Part shown: one piece after another, positions 44,802-52,762 of the stretch | Layout: each line of letters opens with the position of its first letter | Position numbering within the stretch: the stretch's first letter is position 1 | Origin: Bacteroidota bacterium | Lineage (GTDB): Bacteria > Bacteroidota > Ignavibacteria > Ignavibacteriales > Melioribacteraceae | NCBI GenBank assembly: GCA_018818065.1 | Contig: JAHISV010000007.1 | Location: 124,001 to 188,000, forward strand | Reading direction: 5' to 3' | DNA length: 64,000 bases | Notes under the pieces: generated by a model | What the model was told of the DNA's origin: nothing | The model's database searches: none | Seen by the model: only the letters and a program-made list of their open reading frames with translations | Made by a program: the position numbers and the translations under genes

Positions 44802-45021
44802 GCATAACGGTGTCGCTTTTAAGCAGCCCCTCATAACAGGAGTGCTTTACTTACAACCATTTTTATAAATTTGCAGCTGCATTAACTAACACATGAAATA
44901 CGGCGGCCCTACTTAACATTTTTGTACAGCTTAGAACAAGCTACTATTACAGTTTACAAAACCCGATAAATTAAGAACATCATTTTTCGAACGCGCTTGC
45001 CCGCCGTACTTTTGCGGGATC
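44802..45021 (-). repeat. attC-like repeat copy 2
   Basis: The conserved end at 44802-44845 reads, on the minus strand, GCACTCCTGTTATGAGGGG..CTTAAAAGCGACACCGTTATGC. The outer arm at about 44996-45019 matches copy 3 (CTTGCCCGCC..TT.TGCGGGAT). An inner GTTAGTTAATGC lies near 44880-44890. About 220 bases long, more than copy 3, so it may carry an insertion or two partial sites. Confidence 0.5.
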
Positions 45022-45045
45022 TACTTGTAAAGCTGGTTAGGGTTA

Positions 45046-46089
45046 CTACCACAAAGGATATATCCCAATTTCTCTTGCTCTTTTAACATCAATAATTTTA
45101 ACGGAATTTGGATCAGCATTTAATGCATTATTATACTTTGTACTACCTTCTTCGACAGCCGCATCAAAAGTTGTCTTCAAAGTAAGGATACTATCCAATA
45201 TACGGCGTCCAACCATTGTTGTTTCTATAAATAAGGTCTCTGATGAATTTGGGGCTAATCGAACACCAACAAAGGCATGGCCGGGGATCAATACTATCAT
45301 TGATTCAAGTCCAATGTTTTCAAACAGTGATGCAAATAGTACAGTACCGTCAATACAATTTGCAGATTTTTGCGTAATAGATTCTCGCGGTAATCTTACT
45401 CTTTGAGTAAATCCAACATTTCCAAAACTCATCGTACTACTTACATAAGAAACCTTGAAATTTCTGACAGAATTAAAAATTGCTTTTACTTGTGACATAA
45501 CATTTGGGTTTTGATATCCAGACAAACTTCTTTCATATAGTTTTTCCTTAGCATTTGATAATACTTTTTCTACTAAGTCATCATTTGGCGTTACCCAGGC
45601 AGCGATTAGCATTGTCATATCATAGGGATTATTTAAGGACCATATCATTTCATCAGCAGATCGTATTTTTATCTTTCTAGTTTCTGCAAATATGATATTA
45701 TCTTCTATTTTTGCATTAAGAATGATCGTTGCAGGAATAGTAGAATGTTTACTTAATAAATCTCTACCAAAAGGAGTTTGGCAGTATTCTTTAGACTCAT
45801 GCGGACCTAAATATATCTGTGAAATTGAGGGGGATGTCCAATCCGGTATTTCACTTGTAACTGTGATACAAACTGAATCGGCTGCAGTATTTCGAACACG
45901 CCACTGAACAGTGGAGAGAGTATTTGATTGTGAGTTCTTTCCCTCAGCAACAACTTTAGCAATTACTGGGAACAATTCTTGTTGAACAGAAACGGAAATG
46001 CCCACTTCAGACAAATTGGAAGGATGAGCGGTTGTAATGACAGAAAATAATAAATTGAATATTATAAATACTAATCCATGCTTTTTCAT
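45046..46089 (-). CDS. Cassette gene: exported transglutaminase-like protein
   Basis: A 347-residue protein with a signal peptide (..LLFSVITTAHP). A beta-sandwich region spans about 25-150. The C-terminal part has a transglutaminase/cysteine-protease triad: Cys in SANCIDGTVLFASL (near 243), His in IPGHAFVGV and an acidic residue in LFIETTM. It may cleave or crosslink peptides in the periplasm. It is a one-gene unit between repeat copies 2 and 3, co-oriented with its neighbours. Confidence 0.75.
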   Translation of the reverse strand: MKKHGLVFIIFNLLFSVITTAHPSNLSEVGISVSVQQELFPVIAKVVAEGKNSQSNTLSTVQWRVRNTAADSVCITVTSEIPDWTSPSISQIYLGPHESKEYCQTPFGRDLLSKHSTIPATIILNAKIEDNIIFAETRKIKIRSADEMIWSLNNPYDMTMLIAAWVTPNDDLVEKVLSNAKEKLYERSLSGYQNPNVMSQVKAIFNSVRNFKVSYVSSTMSFGNVGFTQRVRLPRESITQKSANCIDGTVLFASLFENIGLESMIVLIPGHAFVGVRLAPNSSETLFIETTMVGRRILDSILTLKTTFDAAVEEGSTKYNNALNADPNSVKIIDVKRAREIGIYPLW

Positions 46090-46397
46090 TAAACCTCCAA
46101 TTGGAATGTTATTATTTTCTGTAACCTAACGGCGTGGCAAATAACCGGCGCCCCAACACTGCAATGCCGAATAATTGCACACACTTTAATAATTAGCAAC
46201 CGGTGATCAACTTTCATCGCAATCGCCGGTTGCAACACTTGCCCGCCATCTTGTTGGGCGGGATTTAGTTTATTACTACACTGCCGAATAGCAATGTTTT
46301 ACTTTTACAAAAATTAAGAACTATACAATTGCCTCTATAATTATGGCTCCTATCCGTCTTTAGTGGGATTTTCTTGTTATATGCGAAATAATATTCA
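46090..46397 (-). repeat. Intergenic stretch with attC-like repeat copy 3
   Basis: The best-preserved copy is at 46124-46259 (136 bases). On the minus strand it begins GCCCAAC (R''-like, RYYYAAC) at 46259, has inner arms GCAACCGG/CCGGTTGC, and ends CCACGCCGTTAGGT (R'-like GTTRRRY) at 46124. These features match an integron recombination site in size, ends and foldability. The rest of the stretch has no gene. Confidence 0.6.
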
Positions 46398-47135
46398 CTA
46401 CTTTAATAGCCCATCAAGTTTCACTTCTAATTTAGCTTGTATTAGTTCTTGAGCCAATTTAGTCTTCCAAGCTCCACTTTCATCAAAATCGATATAAAGT
46501 ATACCATGTAAATCCGAAGGTATCTCAACATTTGCTTTGTTGAGCGCACATACATTCATGCGGCCAAGTTTACCAACAAAATATCCTAATTCAAGAATTA
46601 CATTTTGACGAGCCCTGTGTTTTGAAGAATTAGGCTCCTCAAGAAGACTTCCAACATCATCTGGAGTTAATAAAACAATAGCAAATGATACATCGGAATA
46701 AATTTCAAATTTCTCGATAATTGTCCTTCCAGAATTTGGTTGTTCGTGTAATATTACTGCTTCTAATCCAATTTTTTCTAGAAATCTTGCTAGAGTTTCT
46801 TTTGCTTCCCTGTCTCTTCCATGCACTATAAATACTTTTTTATCTTCCTCATTCATTGGAGTAAAATTTTGTTTAATATTCTTGATATCATCAGACACAA
46901 CTGCTAAGCTATGTTTTGCAATTAATCCTTCAACTAGTCCTATTAATCCAGCTAAGGAAAGTTCCCAAGTTGTAAATCGGTTAATTCTATTAAAAACATC
47001 TGAATATTTAAAGTCAAATGCAGTTTTTAGAAATGCTTCTAGTTTAGTTGACACATCAGTAAAATCACTTCCGGTTCTAACTTTTTTTAACTCGACTAGA
47101 TAATTTGACAATAATGTAATAATTGTTTCAGTCAA
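46398..47135 (-). CDS. Cassette gene: TIR-like nucleotide-binding protein
   Basis: A 245-residue protein. The N-terminal about 90 residues are helical and unassigned. The C-terminal domain is a TIR-like (PF10137/CAP12-type) fold: KVFIVHGRDREAKETL (near 96), GRTIIEKFE, FAIVLLTPDD and the family hallmark RARQNVILELGYFVGKLGR (near 185), where Glu is the expected NAD-cleaving residue. Related domains act in bacterial anti-phage systems by NAD+ depletion. It is a one-gene unit between repeats 3 and 4. Confidence 0.82.
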   Translation of the reverse strand: MTETIITLLSNYLVELKKVRTGSDFTDVSTKLEAFLKTAFDFKYSDVFNRINRFTTWELSLAGLIGLVEGLIAKHSLAVVSDDIKNIKQNFTPMNEEDKKVFIVHGRDREAKETLARFLEKIGLEAVILHEQPNSGRTIIEKFEIYSDVSFAIVLLTPDDVGSLLEEPNSSKHRARQNVILELGYFVGKLGRMNVCALNKANVEIPSDLHGILYIDFDESGAWKTKLAQELIQAKLEVKLDGLLK

Positions 47136-47156
47136 TTTTTCTCCTAATATTACTTA

Positions 47157-47313
47157 GCATATAACGTCGTTACAGTTAAGTTGTCCGCCCAGAACAGCAA
47201 TGCTTACCTTGCAACCGATATTTATAATTTTCAGCCTTTCGAAACTTTCATAGCACTAACCCGTAAAAATGCCGAATCGTATCTGTGGTCGGCTTGCACT
47301 GCTTGTCAGGGCG
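47157..47313 (-). repeat. attC-like repeat copy 4
   Basis: On the minus strand it starts near 47311 with GCCCTGAC, contains GTTAGTGC near 47254-47261, and ends GCATTGCTGTTCTGGGCGG..CTTAACTGTAACGACGTTATATGC at 47157. The end matches copies 1-3 over about 45 bases. About 155 bases in total. Confidence 0.55.
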
Positions 47314-47319
47314 TAAATA

Positions 47320-47562
47320 TTATTCTGATTTTGATGAATTTTTACTGGAAGCAGAACTCTCATGATTGCCCGAAGATTGAGAACCCGAACTTGTATTTTC
47401 AGTACTTTGTGTTGGTTTAGAAGCAGGTTGCATCTGAGCAATTGGAATGCCCTTAGTCATATCTGTTTTAATAGCCTTAGACATTTTTGCAATAGGTTGC
47501 CCAAAATCATGAGTATTTACTTTTAAACCCGATTTCTCTGAATTGTTGTCTTTCTTTTCCAT
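47320..47562 (-). CDS. Cassette gene: small Ser-rich hydrophilic protein
   Basis: An about 80-residue protein with a charged start (MEKKDNNSEKSG), a middle IAKMSKAIKTDMTKG and a low-complexity tail rich in Ser, Thr and Asn. No domain is recognised and it may be partly disordered. AGAGGTG six bases before 47562 fixes the start, 11 bases after the previous gene's stop. It is the third gene of a coupled trio with the two membrane proteins. Confidence 0.6.
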   Translation of the reverse strand: MEKKDNNSEKSGLKVNTHDFGQPIAKMSKAIKTDMTKGIPIAQMQPASKPTQSTENTSSGSQSSGNHESSASSKNSSKSE

Positions 47563-47573
47563 ACGATTCACCT

Positions 47574-48008
47574 CTAGTTAATATTTAATATGACGAACAA
47601 CACTGTGAAAATAATTGCAATCACAAAAACAAATGCCGAAGAATTGTTTAGAAATATAGTCACAGTTGTCCACCAATTGTTTTTATTTAAATATTCCATT
47701 TTTTCTTCTAAATAATATTTTTCAGCATAATCCAACTGCACAGTAATGCTTTTTTGACTAGTCATAAAAGAAAGCATTGTTGCAATAATAGAAATTGTAA
47801 ATAGGATCCACGAAATTTTTAACAAAATCGTATGTTGAGCAATTTGAAGATTAACTACATCTTTTATAAAGGCAAGTGATATCCCTAATGCCGCACTGGA
47901 AAGTGATAAGATAGATTTATCAAAGTTCTCAGAGTTGGATATTTGGCTTTTTAACAAATATTCGCGGAAACTTGCATATATCTTTTTATTTTCTTCTTTA
48001 TTATCCAT
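47574..48008 (-). CDS. Cassette gene: small membrane protein
   Basis: A 144-residue protein with three hydrophobic stretches (about residues 34-50, 63-82, 120-142) and a charged loop (AEKYYLEEKMEYLNKNNWW). I do not recognise the family. The start overlaps the stop of a 36-residue single-helix ORF by eight bases, and the Ser-rich gene follows, so three proteins are translated as one unit. Confidence 0.65.
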   Translation of the reverse strand: MDNKEENKKIYASFREYLLKSQISNSENFDKSILSLSSAALGISLAFIKDVVNLQIAQHTILLKISWILFTISIIATMLSFMTSQKSITVQLDYAEKYYLEEKMEYLNKNNWWTTVTIFLNNSSAFVFVIAIIFTVLFVILNIN

Positions 48009-48111
48009 AAACTACCGCCCTAACTATTAGTAATATGCCAAATAGTAAGATAGCATTCCAAGCAATTTGGACAATATCTTGCATTCTACTTTTTAATGAT
48101 TCGTTTTCCAC
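48001..48111 (-). CDS. Cassette gene: 36-residue single-helix protein
   Basis: A short frame from GTG at 48111 codes for an acidic N-terminus (VENESLKSRMQD) and one membrane helix (about 14-34, AILLFGILLIV). AGGGGA lies about 12 bases before the GTG. Its stop TAA lies inside the next gene's start (ATGGATAA), a strong sign of coupling. The frame is open further upstream, so a longer form is possible. Confidence 0.5.
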   Translation of the reverse strand: MENESLKSRMQDIVQIAWNAILLFGILLIVRAVVYG

Positions 48112-48640
48112 TGCTTCGTATGTTTCCCCTGGGCGGCAAGCTCCCAAACACCGTAAAGAACTTAACAAAAAGGGAGAAGAAAGTCTATAACATTAAATTA
48201 CTAACTTACTAATGGTCAGGAGTTTGAAAGGCGGAGCTGAGCAGAAAGAGAATTAAAAATTAATAATGAAGAATGACAAAAGACAATTAAAAATTAAAAA
48301 TGACTAATGAACAATGAAAGAAAGCAAAAGCTAAAAACCGGCATTCGAATTTTGATTCAGAAAACCAGCAAACTGGGCCGTCATGACCCCATCAAAGCCG
48401 GGCAAGCGTCTCGTGACTTGGGAAACCAGAAACCTCGGCCGTCATGACCGTGTCGTGACGCGGGGAATCATAAAACACTGAAACAATCTCCAAGTCTCAT
48501 CCATCCAATTCATCGTCACGTCGAGGACGTGACGGCCTGGCTGGCTTGCGTCTCATCGTCACGTCGGGGACGTGACGGCCTGGCGTCTTGCGTGTCGTGA
48601 CGGGGAGACTCACTGGACTCCGCTACAAATCCCACTAGCC
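48112..48640. repeat. Repeat-rich stretch without genes
   Basis: Bases 48249-48335 are degenerate heptad repeats (AATTAAA, AATGAC types). GGCCGTCATGACC occurs at 48375-48387 and 48436-48448. A 31-base unit around the palindrome CGTCACGTC-G.G-GACGTGACG is repeated at 48510-48540 and 48553-48583. This is GC-richer than its surroundings. No gene is seen. Confidence 0.7.
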
Positions 48641-49582
48641 TCAAAGCCCGTAATAGCTCAGATAAATTTGCCTGATCCAGCTATTTGTATTATAATCCAC
48701 AAAATAGGTGCCCCAACTGTTCCACTCGGCAAGTACGTTGCTTCTCTGAATATCCTCAAGACTTCTACCGGTAGCCATTTCATTTCTAACAATTTCAACT
48801 GTAGCTTCTACCATTGAATAATAGGCTGTTAATTCTTCTTTTGTAGAAGGACGTCCATGCCCCGGTATGTAAGTGATATCATCGGGGAAATAGTTTATAA
48901 GGTAATTGAGTGTCATTAAATGCGCCTGCACGGTAGCGCCGCGCGCAAATGATACCGAGGGGAAAGATTCTGATATATAGAGATCCCCCGTACAGATAAT
49001 TTTTGATTCAGGGAAATAGACGATAATGTCAGACTCCGTATGGCCATTGTTGGTTCGTAAAAGGCATCTTATAGATTCACCATTAAAATTGAAAATATAA
49101 CTTCTATCAATTGCCAGTACATCAGCGCCAGGATTTGAATTCTGATACACCAGTTCTCCGTTTACATGCCCTAATATTGTTCCACCGCCCGACAGCACGT
49201 TGTTACCGCCCCGATGATCTGTATCCGTATGAGTATTAATAATAAACTGAACTCCCACCGGGTTAATGCCATTAATACTGTCGCGCAGTTCTCCTACCAT
49301 AGTATCGTAACCGGTATCAATCATCAGGTTGCCCTCGCTGCCGGAAAAAAGAGTTGCATTTACCGAGGTGCCAATTGGCTCGCTGAAAATTGTAAAATGA
49401 TCATTTAGTTTGTTAACCTGAATTACATTCTCATTTGTCGGAGGTTCCTCGTCTATAGGACGGGAATCGTCGTTTCCGGATGGAGAATTACTATTCTCAG
49501 AACAATTAAAAATTAAGAGGCTAAAAAGGAAAATGGAAAAAGCAGTGATTTGTTTGAAAGATGTGATTGATAGATTCCACAT
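48641..49582 (-). CDS. Metallo-beta-lactamase-fold hydrolase, lipoprotein
   Basis: A 313-residue protein with a lipoprotein-like signal (..LLIFNC) and a short Ser/Asn/Pro linker. The zinc motif is NTHTDTDHRGG (HxHxDH, near residue 120). Later ligands are in NNGHTESD, ICTGDLY and YIPGHGRPS. The order resembles class B3/glyoxalase-II-like enzymes. It may hydrolyse an ester or lactam in the periplasm; the substrate is unknown. It stands alone between two repeat-rich stretches. Confidence 0.87.
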   Translation of the reverse strand: MWNLSITSFKQITAFSIFLFSLLIFNCSENSNSPSGNDDSRPIDEEPPTNENVIQVNKLNDHFTIFSEPIGTSVNATLFSGSEGNLMIDTGYDTMVGELRDSINGINPVGVQFIINTHTDTDHRGGNNVLSGGGTILGHVNGELVYQNSNPGADVLAIDRSYIFNFNGESIRCLLRTNNGHTESDIIVYFPESKIICTGDLYISESFPSVSFARGATVQAHLMTLNYLINYFPDDITYIPGHGRPSTKEELTAYYSMVEATVEIVRNEMATGRSLEDIQRSNVLAEWNSWGTYFVDYNTNSWIRQIYLSYYGL

Positions 49583-49746
49583 GGTTTATTTCCCCCAAAA
49601 TAAATGTGAAGTTTATATTTTCTTGTATGAATTTTAATATAATATTTTTAATGATGATTAAAAGTCAAAAAAAATGACACATTATTAATGGACAAATGAC
49701 AAAAAAGCAAAAGCTAAAAATCGAGATTCCAAGTCTTCTACTCGCT

Positions 49747-49804
49747 ATTCACGATTGACGCTTGACAATTCACCATTCACCATTCACCATTCACTTTTCA
49801 CTTT
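49747..49804. repeat. Heptad repeat block
   Basis: Tandem degenerate heptads of the ATTCACC / TTTTCAC type, of the same family as 35188-35250. A separate segment, GCAAAAGCTAAAAA, at 49708 also occurs at 48325, so similar sequence flanks the MBL gene on both sides. Confidence 0.75.
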
Positions 49805-49820
49805 GATTCTGTTTCATAAA

Positions 49821-50032
49821 TTTTCCGTATTTTACTCCCGACATAATTCCATTAACTATCTCTTTGATTTAAAATGACCCCAAAACTAATAGCAGTATCC
49901 GGCGGCAGTGGAAGCGGTAAAACCTATTTTGTTAATAAATTATCTGAGCTGCTTGACTCATCCAAATTGCTGATAATCCCACTTGATAATTATTACTGGG
50001 ATCAGAGCCACCTGACCATTGACGAGCGCTAA
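49821..50032 (+). pseudogene. Truncated 5' copy of uridine kinase gene (left island boundary)
   Basis: Bases 49821-50029 repeat 57604-57812, the leader and first 52 codons of the intact uridine kinase gene. The first 74 bases (leader and start, to 49894) are identical. About 20 of the next 135 bases differ, mostly at silent positions. The copy keeps the P-loop SGGSGSGKT but stops at TAA 50030-50032, after which there is no similarity. It is a remnant of a once-functional allele and, with the right copy, brackets the 50.0-57.6 kb island. Confidence 0.88.
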
Positions 50033-50292
50033 AAACAAAACTGAGATCATACAGACTCTTTTGGCTGGAAGCTTTACTTACCTGTGTGCCTTGATCGGCC
50101 GTTTAAGGAGGTAAGCCATAAATTATAATCTATATGATTACAAATAAATATGTAAAGAAGGGGGAAAATAAAAGTGGAACATATGAAGAATACTATGGAT
50201 CCATTAGATGGATGTAATAATCTACTTTTTATTAATTTATTTAATAAAACCTTGGCAATATTACTTAACAGATTTACACCTAAATGCATAAA

Positions 50293-51468
50293 CTAAATAC
50301 GCAAAATTATCGCTTCTTTCGAGAAAAGTCTTTGTGAAATGATAAGTGATATAAATGAGTAAATAAACGTAGTGAAAACAGTTAAACTTATGTGCAACAC
50401 ATTCACCTGTTCCTTAAGAAGTTCTTTCAAAGTTAACACAACATTAAAGACAGGGAAAAGAAAATAGTTTATATCTATGTTTTCCTGAGTATTAGTTGTC
50501 ATGATTCCAATGGCAATTATAATTATTAATATACCAGTATTATATAACTCTGCCTCCTTGTAAGTTCTTGCCCAGCAGCCTACCATAAACAAAACAGAAC
50601 TAAAAAGAATAGACAATGGAATAATTGATATAAACATAAGCAACAGACCAACAGCCGATAATGAGAAAGATTCTGTAGTAAGATTTGATATCATATAAAA
50701 ACCATATGAAAAGACCAGATATAAACTAATCAACCCAATTATTGTACTTATAAGCGACGTACAAAAAATAGTTAAATATTTCGCTATGACAATCTCTGTC
50801 CTGGTCAGTGGGCTTACTAAAATGGTTTCTAATGTCTGCCTTTGCTTCTCGCCCGCAGTAATACTTATAGCATTATGCATGGCGCCTGAAAACAATAAAA
50901 TGAGAATCATCAATGGAAATATTTTACTGACTATAAAAGCACCCATTTGATCTGAAGAAGCGATATTGATACTTTCAATTTTAAAGTTTTCTAAAATCTT
51001 TTCAGTAATATTATATGCCCTAAGCCTTTCAACAATATTTCTCTTCTTCCCTTTCTCAAGAATCACTTTGATTTTTTTCTCAGCTGTAACAGAACCTAAC
51101 CTGGTTTTATCAAAATAGATAACAAATTCCGATGTACCTGTTAATCGACAACTATTAACCTCCACGACAGCTTCTACTTCACCCTTGTTCAGCATAAGCC
51201 TTGGATTTGTTGATTTAATCACAACTAATGTTTTTTTTAATTCTTCTATTAGAGGGACTTGCTGCATGGGATCAGGGCAGAAAATTGAAATACTTTGTTT
51301 GAGGTTCTTAACCTTATTTATCTCATTGCCGGAAAAATAGCCGGTACTTATTAAAACAAACGGATAAAGAATTAAAGGAATAAAGATCATCATTGTGAGC
51401 GATTTCTTGTCCCTAAATACTTCATTCATTTCTTTTAAAAACAACGTCAGTATTTTTTTTATATTCAT
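50293..51468 (-). CDS. ABC-2-type permease (NatB-like) of the peptide cluster
   Basis: An about 391-residue membrane protein with one N-terminal helix, a large extracytoplasmic domain (about residues 40-175) and five to six helices toward the C-terminus, including GAMHNAISITAGEKQRQTLETILVSP, a typical ABC-2/NatB motif. ATG at 51468 lies one base after the ATPase stop with GGAAA before it. With the ATPase it forms the likely exporter or self-immunity pump for the modified peptide. Confidence 0.85.
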   Translation of the reverse strand: MNIKKILTLFLKEMNEVFRDKKSLTMMIFIPLILYPFVLISTGYFSGNEINKVKNLKQSISIFCPDPMQQVPLIEELKKTLVVIKSTNPRLMLNKGEVEAVVEVNSCRLTGTSEFVIYFDKTRLGSVTAEKKIKVILEKGKKRNIVERLRAYNITEKILENFKIESINIASSDQMGAFIVSKIFPLMILILLFSGAMHNAISITAGEKQRQTLETILVSPLTRTEIVIAKYLTIFCTSLISTIIGLISLYLVFSYGFYMISNLTTESFSLSAVGLLLMFISIIPLSILFSSVLFMVGCWARTYKEAELYNTGILIIIIAIGIMTTNTQENIDINYFLFPVFNVVLTLKELLKEQVNVLHISLTVFTTFIYSFISLIISQRLFSKEAIILRI

Positions 51469-51469
51469 A

Positions 51470-52195
51470 TTAATTTCCAATGAAATTTAAAAACACCTCT
51501 TCAAGGTTTTTCATCTTTTCCTTTTCTATTAACTCACTAGGAACTCCCTGAGTAACTATACTGCCTTTATGCAGTAATACTATTTCATCACATATGTGTT
51601 CTGCTTCATGCATATTATGAGTTGATAATAGAATACATTTACCTTTTTTCTTTTCATGGATTATAAAATTCCTTATCGATTGGGAAGTTAAAACATCCAA
51701 ACCGTTCATTGGTTCATCCAATATGAAAAATTCTGGGTTATGTAAAATTGTTCTGGCAATCGATAATTTCTGTCTCATTCCCGTTGACAAGCTATCAACT
51801 TTTTTATTAACAAAGCTCTCCATATCCAACATTTCTATTAGATCAGTAATAACCTTCTTTTTTTTATCCACTTCATATAAACTGCAAAAAAAGTTTAGTA
51901 TCTCAATACTGGTAAGATTTGGGTAAAGTCCTGTGGAGCCTGTTAAAAAACCAATCCTTCTTCTTATTTCATTGGGTTCTTTTCTTACATCAATATTATT
52001 AAAAAGCACAGTTCCTTCTGTAGGATTCATGATTGTCGAAATTATTCTAAGTGTTGTCGTTTTCCCCGCACCATTCGGGCCTATCAAGCCTGTAATTTGG
52101 CCTTTTCTGCAATTAAAATTAATATTTTTAATAGCGGCTATATTATGATTATTCTGAATTTTGAATATTTTTTTTAAATTGATTATCTGTAGCAC
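51470..52195 (-). CDS. ABC transporter ATPase of the peptide cluster
   Basis: A 241-residue nucleotide-binding subunit. Walker A is GLIGPNGAGKTT (near 37), Q-loop region RRRIGFLTGSTGLYPNLT, signature LSTGMRQKLS, Walker B FFILDEPMNGLD and switch His in LLSTHNM. The Gln of the Q-loop is replaced here by Thr/Gly-rich sequence, as in several CcmA/NatA-like subunits. It lies 8 bases after the LspA-like gene in one transcription unit. Confidence 0.9.
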   Translation of the reverse strand: MLQIINLKKIFKIQNNHNIAAIKNINFNCRKGQITGLIGPNGAGKTTTLRIISTIMNPTEGTVLFNNIDVRKEPNEIRRRIGFLTGSTGLYPNLTSIEILNFFCSLYEVDKKKKVITDLIEMLDMESFVNKKVDSLSTGMRQKLSIARTILHNPEFFILDEPMNGLDVLTSQSIRNFIIHEKKKGKCILLSTHNMHEAEHICDEIVLLHKGSIVTQGVPSELIEKEKMKNLEEVFLNFIGN

Positions 52196-52203
52196 AAATT
52201 AAA

Positions 52204-52758
52204 TCATCTATTTATAGTGAACATTTTCTTTACATTGCTAACAATAAATATTGAAAAACTTTGTAAAAATCTTAGGGTATTCTTGTGATTGCACATGATA
52301 ATATCTTTTTTGATATCAATCTGAGGGTTTTTAACCAACTCATTAAATAAAAGAAACAAGCCGATGTAGAAATAAATATCTGCCAAATTGGGGATCCCAG
52401 GTCCCGGCCATATTATCATATCTCTTATATATCCGAATACGATAAGATCGATAAGATTGCCTGCCCAGCATGAGACAAAAAAAGCATTAGCTATTCTTAT
52501 TGTTGTATTACTTCGATAGTAAGTAATATAATATTTATACAGCATAAGCCATATAAAAAGAGCAATTATCTTTACAAACAAAGAAATATAAAAGATGCTT
52601 TCAATATTTGAACCTAATGAAAAAACAAGCCCGCTGTTCTCTTTATATGTTAATCCAAGAATTCCATCAAATAGCACTTTTTCGCTCCCATCCAAATATG
52701 ATGATGACAGATATTTTGAGACTTGATCAGCAGTAATTAAGATTGCAATTATAAACAT
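52204..52758 (-). CDS. LspA-like (signal peptidase II) membrane protease
   Basis: A 184-residue protein with four membrane helices. The LspA elements are in order: ITADQVSKYL, YKENSGLVFSLGS, WAGNLIDLIVFGYIRDMI and IPNLADIYFYIG. The two catalytic Asps (NLID and NLAD) are present, whereas the Arg usually following the first Asp (NLxDR) is Leu. It may process the cluster's own peptide rather than general lipoproteins. It lies 4 bases after the TPR membrane gene. Confidence 0.82.
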   Translation of the reverse strand: MFIIAILITADQVSKYLSSSYLDGSEKVLFDGILGLTYKENSGLVFSLGSNIESIFYISLFVKIIALFIWLMLYKYYITYYRSNTTIRIANAFFVSCWAGNLIDLIVFGYIRDMIIWPGPGIPNLADIYFYIGLFLLFNELVKNPQIDIKKDIIMCNHKNTLRFLQSFSIFIVSNVKKMFTINR

Positions 52759-52762
52759 ATTG

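Noticed and set aside
49874..50032. Left uridine-kinase copy as a functional small gene
   Set aside because: It keeps the P-loop but stops after 52 codons, far short of the lid and substrate parts present in the intact copy.
50074..50289. A 71-residue minus-strand frame after the ABC permease
   Set aside because: No ribosome-binding site, no recognisable domain and an irregular composition; it is probably chance in AT-rich DNA at the island's left edge.
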